Assembly (NCBI GenBank): GCA_025765615.1
Contig: JAIVFJ010000055.1
Span: 275,078 to 339,077, forward strand
Length of the DNA: 64,000 nt
From: Zopfochytrium polystomum
Lineage: Eukaryota > Chytridiomycota > Chytridiomycetes > Chytridiales > Chytridiaceae
Direction: 5' to 3'
Below the pieces are notes generated by a model. That model did not search any database and was not told the origin of the DNA. It worked only from the letters and a program-made list of their open reading frames with translations. Of this stretch, positions 45,742-56,517 are shown in pieces; within the stretch, counting starts at the first letter, position 1, and every line of letters starts with the position of its first letter. The position numbers and the translations under genes are program-made.

Positions 45742-47990
45742 TTAGGCTAAACGTCGTGTGGATTTTAGCACAGGTACTGCGCTTTCACCTTTGAGGTCTG
45801 TGAGACTACACAATCCCATGAGTGATGCAAGTCTTGCATGTTGGGCTCCAGGGAGTGCCTTGGTCAAGAGGTCGGCAATCATCATTTCCGTTGGGCGGTA
45901 GATGAGTTGCATGTCCTTCCTTTCCAAGTGATCTCGCATGAATTCATAGCGAACCTCAAAGTGCTTGACCTGTCCATGAAGAATTGGGTTTGATGCAATT
46001 GCAATGGCTGACTTGTTGTCTTCATGGATAGTGGTTAGTTGACCAAGTTTCAGTCCCACTTCCTCAAATAGCTTACACAGCCACAGTGCTTCCTTGCATG
46101 CCTCAGTGAGGGAGATGTACTCAGCCTCAGTTGAGGATAAACCAACTATGCGCTGCTTCTTGCTGAGCCAAGTGATTGCACCCCGCAAAACATGAAAACA
46201 TGCCTGGATAATGACTTTCGCCCAAGTTCCTCAGCATAGCTGGCATCAGGATAGCTGTGAGACCCAATCACTGTCTGTTGGTATGTGATACCAGTGGCCT
46301 GCTCGATTTCCAGTTGGGGGGCATTGGTGACAATGTTAAGCATGGCTTCACCCTTCTGGTAGAACAGTCCGAAGCCCCATTTGCCTCAGACATACCGGAG
46401 CAGTCGATTGAGGGCAAGGGAGTCGGATGTGGTTGGTTTTGCTTGAAACTGAGCTAGAGTGTTGACTGTGTATGCAATATCTGGTTGAGTCAGATTTGCG
46501 AGGTAAGCGAGCTTCATGAGTGTGCTGCGGAAGTGTTCCACTTTCTTCTGGTCAAGAAGTCCAGAATCCACATAATGTTCCCAAGTTGTGGACATGGGTG
46601 TTGCTTTGGTGCGCGTAGGCATGCCATCTTTATCCACCCAGTACCCAACCTCTTCAAGAGTGTGCTGGGTGTAGTTTCTCTGTCCAATGAAGATCCCATC
46701 TTTGAGTTTCTCAACCTGAATGCCAACAGCAATCTTTGGGTCGAGATTTTCTCGGATGTTGAACTCCTTCTTGAACATGGTGAGAACCTCTGCAATCTCT
46801 TCCTTAGTACGACTAAAGATGAGGACGTCGTCGACATAGAGGGTGATGATGGTCTTTGGGCTCCCATCAGGGTTCTGCAGGATAAATACACAGTGGTCAG
46901 TTTTCAGTTGTTGAAATCCGATAAGGACCACTGTCTCCCAGACTGGTGCAGTCTGTAGAGACTCATTCGGAGTAGACAGACCAAGAGGATGCCGTTGGTG
47001 CCAGGAATCTCGAATCCCTCTGGCTGTTCCATGAAGTTTTCATGGTCGAGCTTGGCATTGAGCTAGGCTGTTTCAACATCAAAGTAGGCAAGTTGGAAGT
47101 CAAATAGAAGCGATAGGGCAAGGACTGCCCGGATTGACGCACTCTTCACAACAGGGGAAAAGGTTTCTTAATAGTCCTGGCCATAGATCTGGGTGTAACC
47201 CTTCCCACAAGCCTGGCCTTGAAGCATTCCAAGAAGCCCTTGCTGTCCAACTTGTAGGCAAATACCCATTTGGATCTGAGAATTTTTCGACCCTTGGGTT
47301 TTGGTACCAGGTCCCAGACATGCTTAGATGTGATAGAGTTAATCTCAGCAATCTGGGCCGCTCTCCAGTACTTTGCAAACGGGGAGCGCATGGCTTCCTT
47401 ATGCAAAGCAGGAGGCGGAGGTAAATCCCTCTGGTGAATCCTTTCAGATGGGTAAGCTGTGACCTCCTCAGGTTCCTTGGCCACATGGGCCTTCAGAGTC
47501 TGGTAAACCTGCCAGAACTGATCTCTGGAGATCCGCAGTTTGCAAATCTTGGCAGTAAGAGCGCGCAGCACCTTTCTACTGTAAGTAGAGTTGGTGGTTG
47601 ATGGCGAAGAGGTAGTCCGTAGTGTACTTGCTTTGGCCAGTATGGCGCGTGCCCCACTGCCATCTGGTTTGGGCTTGGCTCGACGCTTTCCTCAGAATTC
47701 GTATGTGTCATCATCAGGTTTTGAGTCAGAGGCATCATACATCATTCCTGGTCTGAGATCAATGTATGCTTTGTTCTCTTCCACAGTCGAGGAGTCATCT
47801 TCAGGTGCATCTGATTCATCCTTCATATCCTGGTCCTCATGGGACTCCTGCAGCTCCGCCTGGCCCCCCAATTCTGGCATGGTTGTCCAAGGCGGGATTG
47901 TTAGAGGAAGGGCAGGAGAGTCCTCAGTGTGAGGGTGGGATGGAGGTGCTCCTGTGAGATTCCTAATCTCACTGATCATGGTCTCAGCTG
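45742..47990 (-). pseudogene. copia B pol, RT-RNase H part
   Basis: RNase H with STEAEYISLTEACKEALWL and IADLLTKALPG (46188-45742), RT with TLYVDDVLIFSRTKEE (46931-46386) and VGIQVEKLKDGIFIGQ, RT N-terminal KWVFAYKLDSKGFLECFKARLV (47571-47146), and the acidic integrase-RT linker (47979-47692). Frameshifts separate the pieces. Confidence 0.88.
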
Positions 47991-48883
47991 GGGTCTCCCT
48001 AAAAGCTCTTCCCCAGTTGTGACTATGTCATTATATTGGCCCCCTATATTTATTTTTATTACCATTCATCACATCCCTCACAGGCTCTAGTGTTTATCAC
48101 TATAAAAGAGCATCCTGTGTTCTTTGTGCTGAATGGGCCTAAGCACAAGTGGCACACCCCTTATTCATCCTATTCATTCTTATTTTTACTCATTTTCCTT
48201 TTTCTCTCATTTTTCCACCCTTCAATCCACTGTCCCTGCACTGATGTGGCCTCAAAGCCTCAAATTATGTTCACCCCAAATTTGGAGGCAGGAGAGACAC
48301 TGGGTGGAGGGGGGGTGTGGCTGAAAGAGTGATTCATCCTTCCAAATTGTTCTTTCTTTCATTTTCTCCTTTTGTTATGTCTTTTCCCTTTTCCTCTTTT
48401 CTTTCTTTCTTCCTTCTTTCCTTCTTTCTCTCCTCCCCTTTCCTATAAACACTCCCTCTCTCTCCTCCTTTGTTCTATATATATTGCTGTTTCCGAAAAT
48501 ATTGTCATCCGGTGATGATTGGAATCATCGCAGTGATGAAAGGTCTGAATCAGCGTGGGTGAAAAGGCTGTCCCCAAAGTTTTTAGCATTTCATTTATGT
48601 TGAATCATCGGCCTTCCTGTTTTATTGAGATTCTGGAAGACAAAGAAAAGAAAAAAAAAAAGAAGAAAAGAGCCTTTCGCACTTTGTTGGTGGTTAGAAA
48701 AGGATTTTTTGTTTGTCTCTTGTCTTTTCTCATTTTGTTACGAAAGATGATTCACCGGCAATTGTTCTTTTTCCGGTGGGGTTGCCAGTTTCAACGGAAA
48801 CAGCAATATCTACTCTCTCTCTCAATAAATCCTACCTAGGTAACAACCAATCCTTTTCTTTCCTCTTTGGTGTTTCTCCCTAG

Positions 48884-49010
48884 CCAGTGCTACCAGACCA
48901 AGCTGGGGATGGAGTCCTCTTAGGACAGTGCTACCAGACCAAGCTAGTAGAGGTATGATTTCCCCAGGCCAGTGTGTTGTATGCCAAGCTGGGGTGAGGT
49001 TTCCTTCCTT
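48884..49010. repeat. Imperfect tandem repeat, about 43-bp unit
   Basis: Three degenerate units, each with CCAGTG near its start and a CCAAGCT core (CTACCAGACCAAGCT in the first two). Confidence 0.65.
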
Positions 49011-49074
49011 CCCCCACCTGGTTGGTTCTCACATTGAGCTCTGTCTTTGTGATACTGGCAGATGCCATACTGCT

Positions 49075-49190
49075 CTAGGGCATTCCCTTGTTGAATTACT
49101 GCCTGTTGGTCACCATGTTGGATAGTCAGGGCTTGAACTTAGGGCCTGTGGGGTACTCTTCCTTGAGCAACTCCACTTGGTCTAGCTGTC
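49075..49190 (-). other. Candidate tRNA-derived SINE head (Pol III A and B boxes)
   Basis: On the minus strand TTGCTCAAGGAAGAG (A-box-like) is followed about 30 bp later by AGTTCAAGCCC (B-box-like), as in tRNA genes, but no cloverleaf is complete. A second, weaker pair lies near 49335-49240. Not a functional tRNA by eye. Confidence 0.35.
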
Positions 49191-49453
49191 CTTGAATAAA
49201 GACAGAATTGAATCACACCGTCCATCTTTGTTGAGTTTGAGCTGAATCCAGGGTACTGGCTCTGCTAATAACCAGGAGCTTCCCATCTTAAAGACTTGTC
49301 TTATCCCTTTTGCCACTAGACTATAGATGAGCCCCTGAAGATGAAGAGGAGATCTCATACTCCAGTCTCTGCAGGTGGTGCCTGAGGCCAAAGCTGGTCA
49401 GCGTCAGTTGCCGTGGGCTGCACCTGTTATGAATCACCCTCTGGGAACCTCTG

Positions 49454-49551
49454 GAACCTTCTAGAACATTCCTTCATGGAACCTTCTGGAACCTTCTGGA
49501 ACCTTCTAGAACATTCCTTCATGGAACCTTGTGGAACCTTCTGGAACCTTC
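49454..49551 (+). promoter_or_regulatory. Heat-shock element array (GAA/TTC, 5-bp phase) in the LTR
   Basis: Alternating GAA and TTC triplets spaced exactly 5 bp: four units at 49454-49471, eight contiguous units at 49479-49516, and GAA-(TTG)-GAA-TTC-GAA-TTC at 49524-49551. All three clusters share one 5-bp register. This is the binding pattern of trimeric HSF1; three units suffice for a canonical site. Confidence 0.85.
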
Positions 49552-49661
49552 TTTGCTTTCCTGACTTGTCTTGTTGTCATTGGTATCATTGGTATCATTG
49601 TATTACTAATTGCTCTTTCTGGAACTTTCTTGGAGTCTTGACAAGGAACACTCTCAAAAGG

Positions 49662-49667
49662 TATAAA
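49662..49667 (+). promoter_or_regulatory. TATA box of the solo LTR
   Basis: TATAAA about 110 bp downstream of the heat-shock element array, the expected order for an LTR U3 promoter. Confidence 0.65.
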
Positions 49668-49804
49668 AGGGGGATGGGGGACCTGTCCCATCCCTCAAGT
49701 GAATTATTGTTTCCAATACAATCATCACTCCTCTCAGTTCCTTGTCTGCCTTGCCCTGTCCTGCCCTGTTCCTGACAGCACCGGACCCCATTCTTTAGTT
49801 GTGG

Positions 49805-51302
49805 GCTCAAGTAAGAACTGTTTCCAATCTTAGTCAGACTGGGGGATATGTTCTCATGGAACAAGACATGGAAGTGTTCTGAGATGGTCCTACTTTTGAG
49901 ACTGTAGATGATGGGTTTTGTGTTTCCTTTGTATCCAAGGAAGATCCCAGGGGCACCTGTTTCAGGATGGCGTTGTGAACGCTTCTCCTTTGGAATTTAT
50001 CAGATTACAAGGCAGCCAAACAACAACTAATTGCCAATGTTTTTCACCGTGCCTTGTGTGGGCAGGGGGACAGCATCAGTGTGTAAACGACCCGGGAGCC
50101 GGGTGTTTGGCCTATCAGTTGAGTAAATGGGTCTGGCCCTCATCTTCCTAAGGTCACATGTCACGCAGGGTGTGCTTGTGGTCACGTCAGAAAATGATTT
50201 TCCATCTTTATTGAGATTTTCCCATGTCTTTTTCAACAAAGTCAAAGAGATATGTCCAAATTTCTTGTGAAGAACTTTGAATGCCTCAATGGCCTGTTGG
50301 GGTGACGACGAGTCAGTGTGACCTAAAGATCGAGGTGCAGTGTGCCCAGCTGCTGTGGGCAGATCTGACTTACCTGAGGCGTCGCCCTGGCTCATCGGAG
50401 TGTCTCTTCCGCTCTTCGCCCTGTCGGGTGCAGTGTGCACTGCTGAACTGGGGAAGCCCACCAGGTAGATGTTATCATTACTGCAGTGGGCAAAGACATG
50501 GTCTGTGCCGCTTGCCCGCAGGTGAATGAGAGCAACTTCTGGTGTGAAGATCATGTGGTAACCCATTTGCCGCACAATCTGATGCACCGAAAGCAGAGTG
50601 TCTGTGAATTTGGGCACGTACAGCGAGTCTCGCAGTACAAGTGTGACGCTGTTGACCGTGAGGGTGAATCCCCCATGTATGTGCCCACCACGATGCGACC
50701 GATGGCAGTTGTGATGGTACACTTGGTTTGACGTGTGTTTGAGAAGTGTTCCCAAAGTGGCAACATGGTATGAGAGGTGCCAGAATCCAAGAGACTTTGG
50801 TGGTGTGAGCCCCTGTTCAATCATGCAAGCTTGGCATATTCGGAGCTGTCTAGGTAATTCCATGTGACTATGCGGCCGTACCCAAAGTAAAAGCTCTTGC
50901 ACATTTCCAAGTAACCAACGTTGGTGGCGATGTTGTCAGTGGCCCAGCGTGGGTCCAGTCAACCATCCAGGAAGGTGACCGTGAACTGCACTTCAAAATG
51001 TCTTGGAACTGACCAATCTCAACCTCACGTGCTGCACAAGCTCGTTCAACCTGGTCTGATGAGCTGAAAAAGTCGTCAAGAGTGCTGGCCCCTTCAGCAG
51101 CCAGTCTGGCCCCTTCAGTGAAGGTCTCCATCATCTCCTCATCCTCAGCAGGATTGTAGAGTCTGGAATACTCTTCGGTAGGAGATGCATTCTTGGTGCA
51201 CACCAGAGAAGGCTTACCCAACGTAGTGTAAGTCACATCGGCGTTGGTGACGAGGCCGCTGTCGACATAGGAAGCTGGCTTCCTAGGCTCAAATCTCAAC
51301 AA
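49805..51302 (-). pseudogene. copia B gag remnant, protease and pre-integrase
   Basis: 50902-50027 holds LRDSLYVPKFTDTLLSVHQI (protease end), the pre-integrase FKVLHKKFGHISLTLLKKTW and CVTCDLRK. 49870-49805 holds a piece of the integrase C-terminal part (SEHFHVLFHENI). The DDE core between them is gone. 51302-50868 is a possible gag start. Confidence 0.8.
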
Positions 51303-51507
51303 TAATTATCTACTTGGCCGAGGTGGAGGAAACCGGTTTCTGTTCCGCTTTAGACTTGGAGTATATGTCAACAATACAAGCGCAGCTGCAGTGCCCAGGT
51401 CTGCATTGGCCATGGCTTGCTGTTCCCATGGGCATTATGTAGCACGGTCAGGTCCGTCTTGTGCCTCCTGCTACCAACCAGTCAGTTCTGCGGTCTGCCT
51501 CACAACA
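51302..51507 (-). repeat. Diverged LTR fragment, copia A family
   Basis: Reverse complement of an A-like LTR from TGTTGTGAGGC (51507) to about AGATAATTAT (51302), where element B begins. Confidence 0.75.
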
Positions 51508-51606
51508 GGTTAAGTTTGCAGTATTTGCAATATTTCCATTGTGGAGGCAATGGGAGTGAGTCTTGGCTGAAAGAGATGTTTTGGGTTTGACTTTCCCTCT
51601 CCATCT

Positions 51607-51608
<2 letters not shown>

Positions 51609-51653
<45 letters not shown>
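51609..51653. repeat. (CA)n microsatellite
   Basis: About 22 CA units followed by CT units. Confidence 0.95.
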
Positions 51654-51658
<5 letters not shown>

Positions 51659-52163
51659 CTCTCTCTCCCTTTCTTACTTTCCCTCCTTCTCCCTCTCTAT
51701 GCTTCTACCTGATTGCTGATCGGTTTCAGTACTGCGCCGCCTGGACCATGTTTCCCGCCCCGCAGTTCGTTCATCTTAAGAATGTGTGTGTGAGTGTGCG
51801 TGTGTGTGTGTGTCTGGATGGAGTCCCTCCGCATTGGGGGACACACTGACTACTTGGCACTTGTCTATGCATGAAGCAAAAATAAAAAATTACGGAGTGA
51901 CGGAGTGAATTTGTCAAGGTGGCCTTCCAAATATGGGCATCGCCTCAAATCCGTAGCTCTGAAACCAGCCGATTTGCCGGCATCCGCCTCATCCTCTTTT
52001 GGAAAGCAGGCGACAAGCTTGGCATGCCAATGCATTATAATAACAAGGCAACCGGGGCACTGCGGACACCGGGAAAATGTTGCAAAATGGCTGCTTTCTT
52101 TCTCCTCCACGATTTTCACATCAAACTGAAAGGTCTTTGTCTTTCTAGTTAAATTTTAACTTT

Positions 52164-52201
52164 GTATTGAGCGCGCCGTCCCAAATTGGATTTTGTCGCT
52201 C
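52164..52201 (+). repeat. Left copy of inverted repeat flanking the zinc-cluster gene
   Basis: 38 bp matching the reverse complement of 56480-56517 at 36 of 38 positions by eye; contains TCCCAAATTGGATTTTGTCG. Confidence 0.75.
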
Positions 52202-52403
52202 CTTTCACCGACGGATTTCCCCGCCATCGAACCATGTTTTCCCCGACAGAGGAGGCAGACAGACCACCCCCGCCTGTCGGGGCCTACCCATTTCCCCGGA
52301 CAAGTTCCTTTGCCAAAATAATTGTGACCTCGCTGAAAAGCCTGTGGACGCACAATGTTCATGTGAATAATTAAAATTAAATTTTTCTCTAAATATTATT
52401 AAC

Positions 52404-55400
52404 ATGGCAACGATGTGGTGCACTCAACAACAACCGACCACACCGCCTCAGCCGCCGCAGGCCCAACCGTGTTCCTCGTCGTCTTCTTCCTCGTCGTCGT
52501 CCCCGTCTTCCTCTTCGCCCCCTTCGCTGCTACCACCGTCGCTGCTGCCGTCGCTACAATCAGCTAACGCTACCGATCAGTCACTTCGCAGCGCCAATGA
52601 GAGTACTGAACAGGCAGCCGAAACGGAACGCGAAATCCTCTCGTCGTCGGCGGCAGAGTCAGCGGCGGTGGCATCATCGGCGATCCCGCCGCTTTTACCC
52701 TGCTTTCCACCGCAGGCCGCCGATCTCCTGACGCAGCCGATCGCGCCGGCGGCGGCCCAAGCCACTAAATCTCCTCCTCTTGCTCCTTCCTGGGACTCGC
52801 AGCAGAACGTCCAGGTGAACGAGCTCGCGGTGGGGGATTCTCATCCGTGGCTCCGTTATACTCCTCCGCCTCCTCCTCACCGGCCGTCCATCAAGGCGTC
52901 GGCGCCCTCCGCTGTGCGTCGTGCCGCTGCTGGCGCCGCCTCCTCGCAAAAGGCATCTGGCGGTGCAGTTCCTTCGGTAGACGAGACTCGAAGATGGTAC
53001 AAGCGTCTATTGTCTAAACCAGCATATAGCCGCTAAACAATAACAACTACAACTTTCATCATTCATCGACCTGAAACCACCACATCGAACGAACGACGGC
53101 ATTACACCGCCTTCCACGGCCTGTCCAATGTTGCTCGTTGCGTAGGTCGTGCGAAAACTGCCGTAACCGCAAGCGCAAGTGCGACGGCGTGCGGCCGCAC
53201 TGCAGTCGCTGCGTCAAGGACGGCCGCGCTTTTGAGTGCGTGTTTCTGGGCCAGAAGTCAAAGGTCGACCCGGTCCTGGTCGAGGTGCATCACCGCGCAA
53301 TGGAGAGAGCCAAGATTGGGGGCGGCAGGCGAAAGCAGGCCATCGGGCACGCAGGTGTGTGTGTTGTCTGATGTGTTTGACTACGAATCAACCGAATTTG
53401 GGCATCTCACACGGGCTGTCCAATTGGAACTTCAAACACGATCTCGCATAGACACTTTTACCCAGCTGTGGAGAGTCTCGGCAGAGAAGCTATCGGAAAT
53501 ACTGAATCAAGCAACCCTGCAAGCAGACTTGGGCCGGCTCGACCCGCCTTCAATGACTCCCGGCCCGGCGGTGCTGCCCCCCCGGCCCGGTTCGGACTCC
53601 ACCGAGCAGGACATTCTCATCGAAGCGTTTTTCCGCCGAAGCATCAATGTCGTCCAGCTCGTGCACAAGCTGTCCTACCTCACTGACAGGAGCGGGGCTC
53701 CGCCGTTTCTCCAGTGCGAAATTGTCCGCTCCTTTATGCCGCCTTTGGTTGCGCTGACATATTTTGTCCTTGTTTCGTTTCGATACAATGTGCCACTCCC
53801 CTGCGCACGCGTCGCTATTCAGGGCGGCGATTTGTGCCGTTGGAGCCAGCGACTCGACTCTCAGGGCGTTACCGGCAAACGTCATGATTTACTATTACGA
53901 GTTTGCCCGAAAGCAATCCGTGCACTGGTTCGACGCGCCGTCGATCGAAAACCTTCAGGCTCTGTTGATTCTCGGGGAGCTATCTTTCCGTTGAGTTCCT
54001 TTGTCGGCTGTCCTTTTTTGGTAAACGTGAACGATCTCACCAATCATACACTGTTGCAGACCTTGGCAAGACCGTGTACGGCCGGATGCTGTTCGGATTC
54101 GCTTGTCGTTTGGCACGTATTTTCGACTATGTTTTAACTCTTAGCTTACCGGATGTGTCGTTTCTGCTCTCCCACCAAGATAACGTTGCTTCGTGTTGAT
54201 GTCGATCCAGACGTGCACACTTTGGAGCTGTCTCCTGTGGAGAAGGAGGTTCGAAGACGATGCTGGTTTCTGGCACATCTGTACGAGCGCTGTAAGTCTT
54301 CCCTCTCCCGAGTTTCGCTCCATTTTTGGTGCATCGTCCCAGCTGACGCCGAACGCTTCAACCAGACACTGCCATTACTACTGGTCGGCCTCAGTGCTTT
54401 TCGCAGGAAATAACCAAAGTCAAATCTATGTGCTCCGATAGCCTGTGGCTATCGATGGACCCAGAGGCTGTCAAGCTGTTTGAACCGCAACCTCTGGGCT
54501 CTCCTATCGACTTGGCGGCCTCTGCGATCGATATCAAGCTAGCAGTTATCCGTCTCGTCATTAACAAGTCTGTCGCCATGGCTTCGCCCGCGACACTGGA
54601 GCGCAGCTTTCGAGACTGCCAGAGGAGACTCGACGCGTGGCTGGCGTCACTTCCTCCACACATGTCGATCGACCTGGAGGCAATGACCGTGCGAATGGCA
54701 GAAATGGCTCGGCACAGCAACCATGAAATGACCACCGTCCGGTGGCACATCAGCGCGTTTGCCTCGTATCACGGCGCAAGGCTCTTTCTCACATTTCGCA
54801 CATTTTCCCTGCTCCTTCCGACCGTCCTCGGCCACCGCATGATGGGTCCGCCGCTCGGCGCCACCGACTCGCCCCACCACCACCGCCACGCCATCCTCGC
54901 TCGTGTCGTCAGCGAAACAGATCTGGCCGAGCTCATTCAAGCCTTCGACGCCGCCTGGACCTCGTCCGTCGCTATTTCTCTCCTCGCCCTCACCGCCGAC
55001 CGCCTCAACATCACCTTCCCCACCTTTGCCTGCCTGTCTCTTTTCGCCTCTGCTTCGTTCCTCAATTTGGTCGAAACGCTCCTCGCCTTCTCCCCGCCAC
55101 TGTTTCCCCTGCCTCCGCGCCGTCGGTCGCACACCCCACAACAACAACAACAACAACAGCAACCGCACAGGTCGCCCGCCGAGGAACGCAGAGCCGTCGC
55201 CACCCGCTTGCTCGCAGAGCTCTCGGCGTACTTCCACCGCCGCCAGGACGAGCGCCCGGCCTTTGCATCCGTAAACAGCTTGCTCCGCGAGGCCGCCGCC
55301 TGGGGCTCTCCCGCGTCCGCCACCCCAGCCCCGGCCGCCCCACAGCCCGCACCGACGCCGACGTCGTCTCTCGCCACCTCCGCCACCACCTCGTCCGCGT

Positions 55401-55900
55401 CCCTCACCACCCCGACCCTCGACCGCTCCTCTATTTCCTCCTCCTCTTTCTCACTCGCGTCCACCGCACCCGCCCCCTCCACCGCCCTCGACGACGCAAT
55501 ATCCGCCTGGGCATCCTCCCCGGACCTCACCTCCGACTACCCGGCAGCCGCAATCGTCGCCCTGCACCGCCTGGCCCTCGTCGCCCTCTCGTTCGTCCGC
55601 TCCGCCACCGCCGCTCCCCCAACACATTCCTCCTCCTCCTTCCGGCCCCCACCCCCCGCCGCCGCCGGCGCCGCCCCGCCTGCCCCGCCCGCCGTTGACG
55701 ACACCGACGACGTCGACGCCGCCGCCGCCGCCGACCCCGAAGACTGGCACCGCTGGGACGACCTCCTCGCGGACCTCCTCCTCGCCCCCGACCCCGCCGC
55801 CGCCCCCGCCGCCCCCGCAGCAGCCGCCGGATCTGCCGCGGACGTCCATGTGCAGCTGCCGGCGGAGAGCATACTGCCGTCGCTGCGCTTTGACGATTGA
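52404..55900 (+). CDS. Zn(II)2Cys6 fungal transcription factor
   Basis: Nuclear DNA-binding regulator. Exons are 52404-52996, 53146-53354, 53452-53713, 53823-53989, 54060-54130, 54180-54291 and 54420-55900; 964 residues, all phases close. The Ser/Pro/Ala-rich N-terminus (197 residues) precedes the zinc cluster, completed at exon 2: CENCRNRKRKCDG ... CSRCVKDGRAFEC. The fungal_trans middle homology region follows: PPFLQAAICAVGAS (restored across intron 3), NLQALLILGELSF, GKTVYGRMLFGFACRLARI, LELSPVEKEVRRRCWFLAHLYER. The C-terminal half contains poly-Gln (about 55140-55170) and long Ser/Thr/Pro/Ala-rich stretches, a plausible activation region. Targets unknown. Intron 4 uses a GTTGAG donor and intron 6 an AAAG acceptor. 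A separate ATG ORF ends at 53036 if intron 1 is retained, producing a protein without the zinc cluster. Confidence 0.92.
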
Positions 55901-56084
55901 GAGAGTCGGGGGGAAGAGTCGAGGGTTCGAGCGTTTTTTGCGGGCATTTTTTTGTTCTTTGTTTTCTTTTTTCGCTGGAAGTTTTCTTCGATTTGGAACC
56001 ATCATTGGTTTTTGTTGGTTCTGATTCTTTCTTACACTCTCGTCTTTTTCATTTTGTTTTGTAGTCTGGCGGTGGGGTCCCCTA

Positions 56085-56090
56085 AATAAA
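56085..56090 (+). promoter_or_regulatory. Polyadenylation signal AATAAA
   Basis: 185 bp downstream of the zinc-cluster factor stop codon. Confidence 0.5.
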
Positions 56091-56357
56091 CGCTCTTTCC
56101 GCAGCTGTGATTATGAAATCCTTACTTATCCTTCCAATAGTTTCTTGGAGGTTTCTTACTCACCGAATCCGCTTAGGCAGAGTTTGATCACAGAACCGGA
56201 CGCGTCGTGCGCGCGGGACTGTGTGTGAGCGGATTCATCTTTCCTCCCCGCCAGGTCTCATGGACGCACCCGACAGTCGTTCTCTTGGCCGTGCGGCGGC
56301 GACGGCCAAGAATTTTCTCCAAAGAGCCACAAGCCCGTCAGATTCGCTGGGAGGTTG

Positions 56358-56397
<40 letters not shown>

Positions 56398-56479
56398 CCT
56401 CCCTCCAATTAAGAATGTGCCTTGTCATAATTTCAAAAATTCCTCTCTGCACTTGCCACGAAATTTGGAGGGAAAATTT

Positions 56480-56517
56480 GAGCGACAAAATCCAATTTGG
56501 GATGGCGCGCGCAATAC
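56480..56517 (-). repeat. Right copy of inverted repeat flanking the zinc-cluster gene
   Basis: Inverted partner of 52164-52201, about 580 bp after the stop codon. Confidence 0.75.

Larger units (their letters stand above)
49425..49777 (+). repeat. Solo LTR with perfect 5-bp target-site duplication
   Basis: 353 bp, TGTTATGAATC ... CCTGACA, flanked on both sides by GCACC (49420-49424 and 49778-49782). No internal region. Not homologous to the A or B LTRs. Orientation is assumed from the TATA box and the upstream regulatory array. Intact flanking duplications mark it as the youngest layer of the nest. Confidence 0.85.
48022..49803. mobile_element. 1.78-kb insertion in copia B flanked by a 7-bp direct repeat
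   Basis: AGTTGTG occurs at 48015-48021 and again at 49797-49803. Removing the insertion and one repeat rejoins the copia B reading SYLSPQL to the linker sequence. No TIRs or coding domain seen. The insertion contains a SINE-like segment, a short tandem repeat and, later inserted, a solo LTR. Its own class is undetermined; the variable-length duplication suits a retroposon. Confidence 0.6.
45185..51301 (-). mobile_element. Degenerate Ty1/copia element B, with nested insertion
   Basis: On the minus strand the order from high to low coordinate is LTR-like start at 51301, gag remnant, protease/pre-integrase, end of integrase, linker, RT, RNase H, 3' LTR. The integrase core is missing around 49910-50030. 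A 1.78-kb insertion (48022-49803) splits the integrase-RT linker. It is flanked on both sides by fragments of A-family LTR. It is a separate family from A: the pol sequences differ clearly, and this one keeps YVDD. Confidence 0.85.
51508..52403. other. Upstream region of the zinc-cluster factor
   Basis: (CA)n at 51609-51653, GT repeats at about 51785-51812, then AT-rich non-coding sequence holding the left copy of a 38-bp inverted repeat (52164-52201). Confidence 0.6.

Noticed and set aside
49075..49190. A functional tRNA gene
   Set aside because: Box-like motifs are present, but acceptor and anticodon stems do not form a convincing cloverleaf by eye.
53236..54413. Separate small genes in the zinc-cluster region
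   Set aside because: Unspliced readings of exon-intron sequence; the seven-exon model closes all phases and restores the conserved domain.
8542..55900. Secondary-metabolite cluster (P450, amidohydrolase, ABC transporter, Zn2Cys6 factor)
   Set aside because: No backbone synthase. The members are separated by a kinesin, a peroxiredoxin and other unrelated genes over 47 kb, with different orientations.
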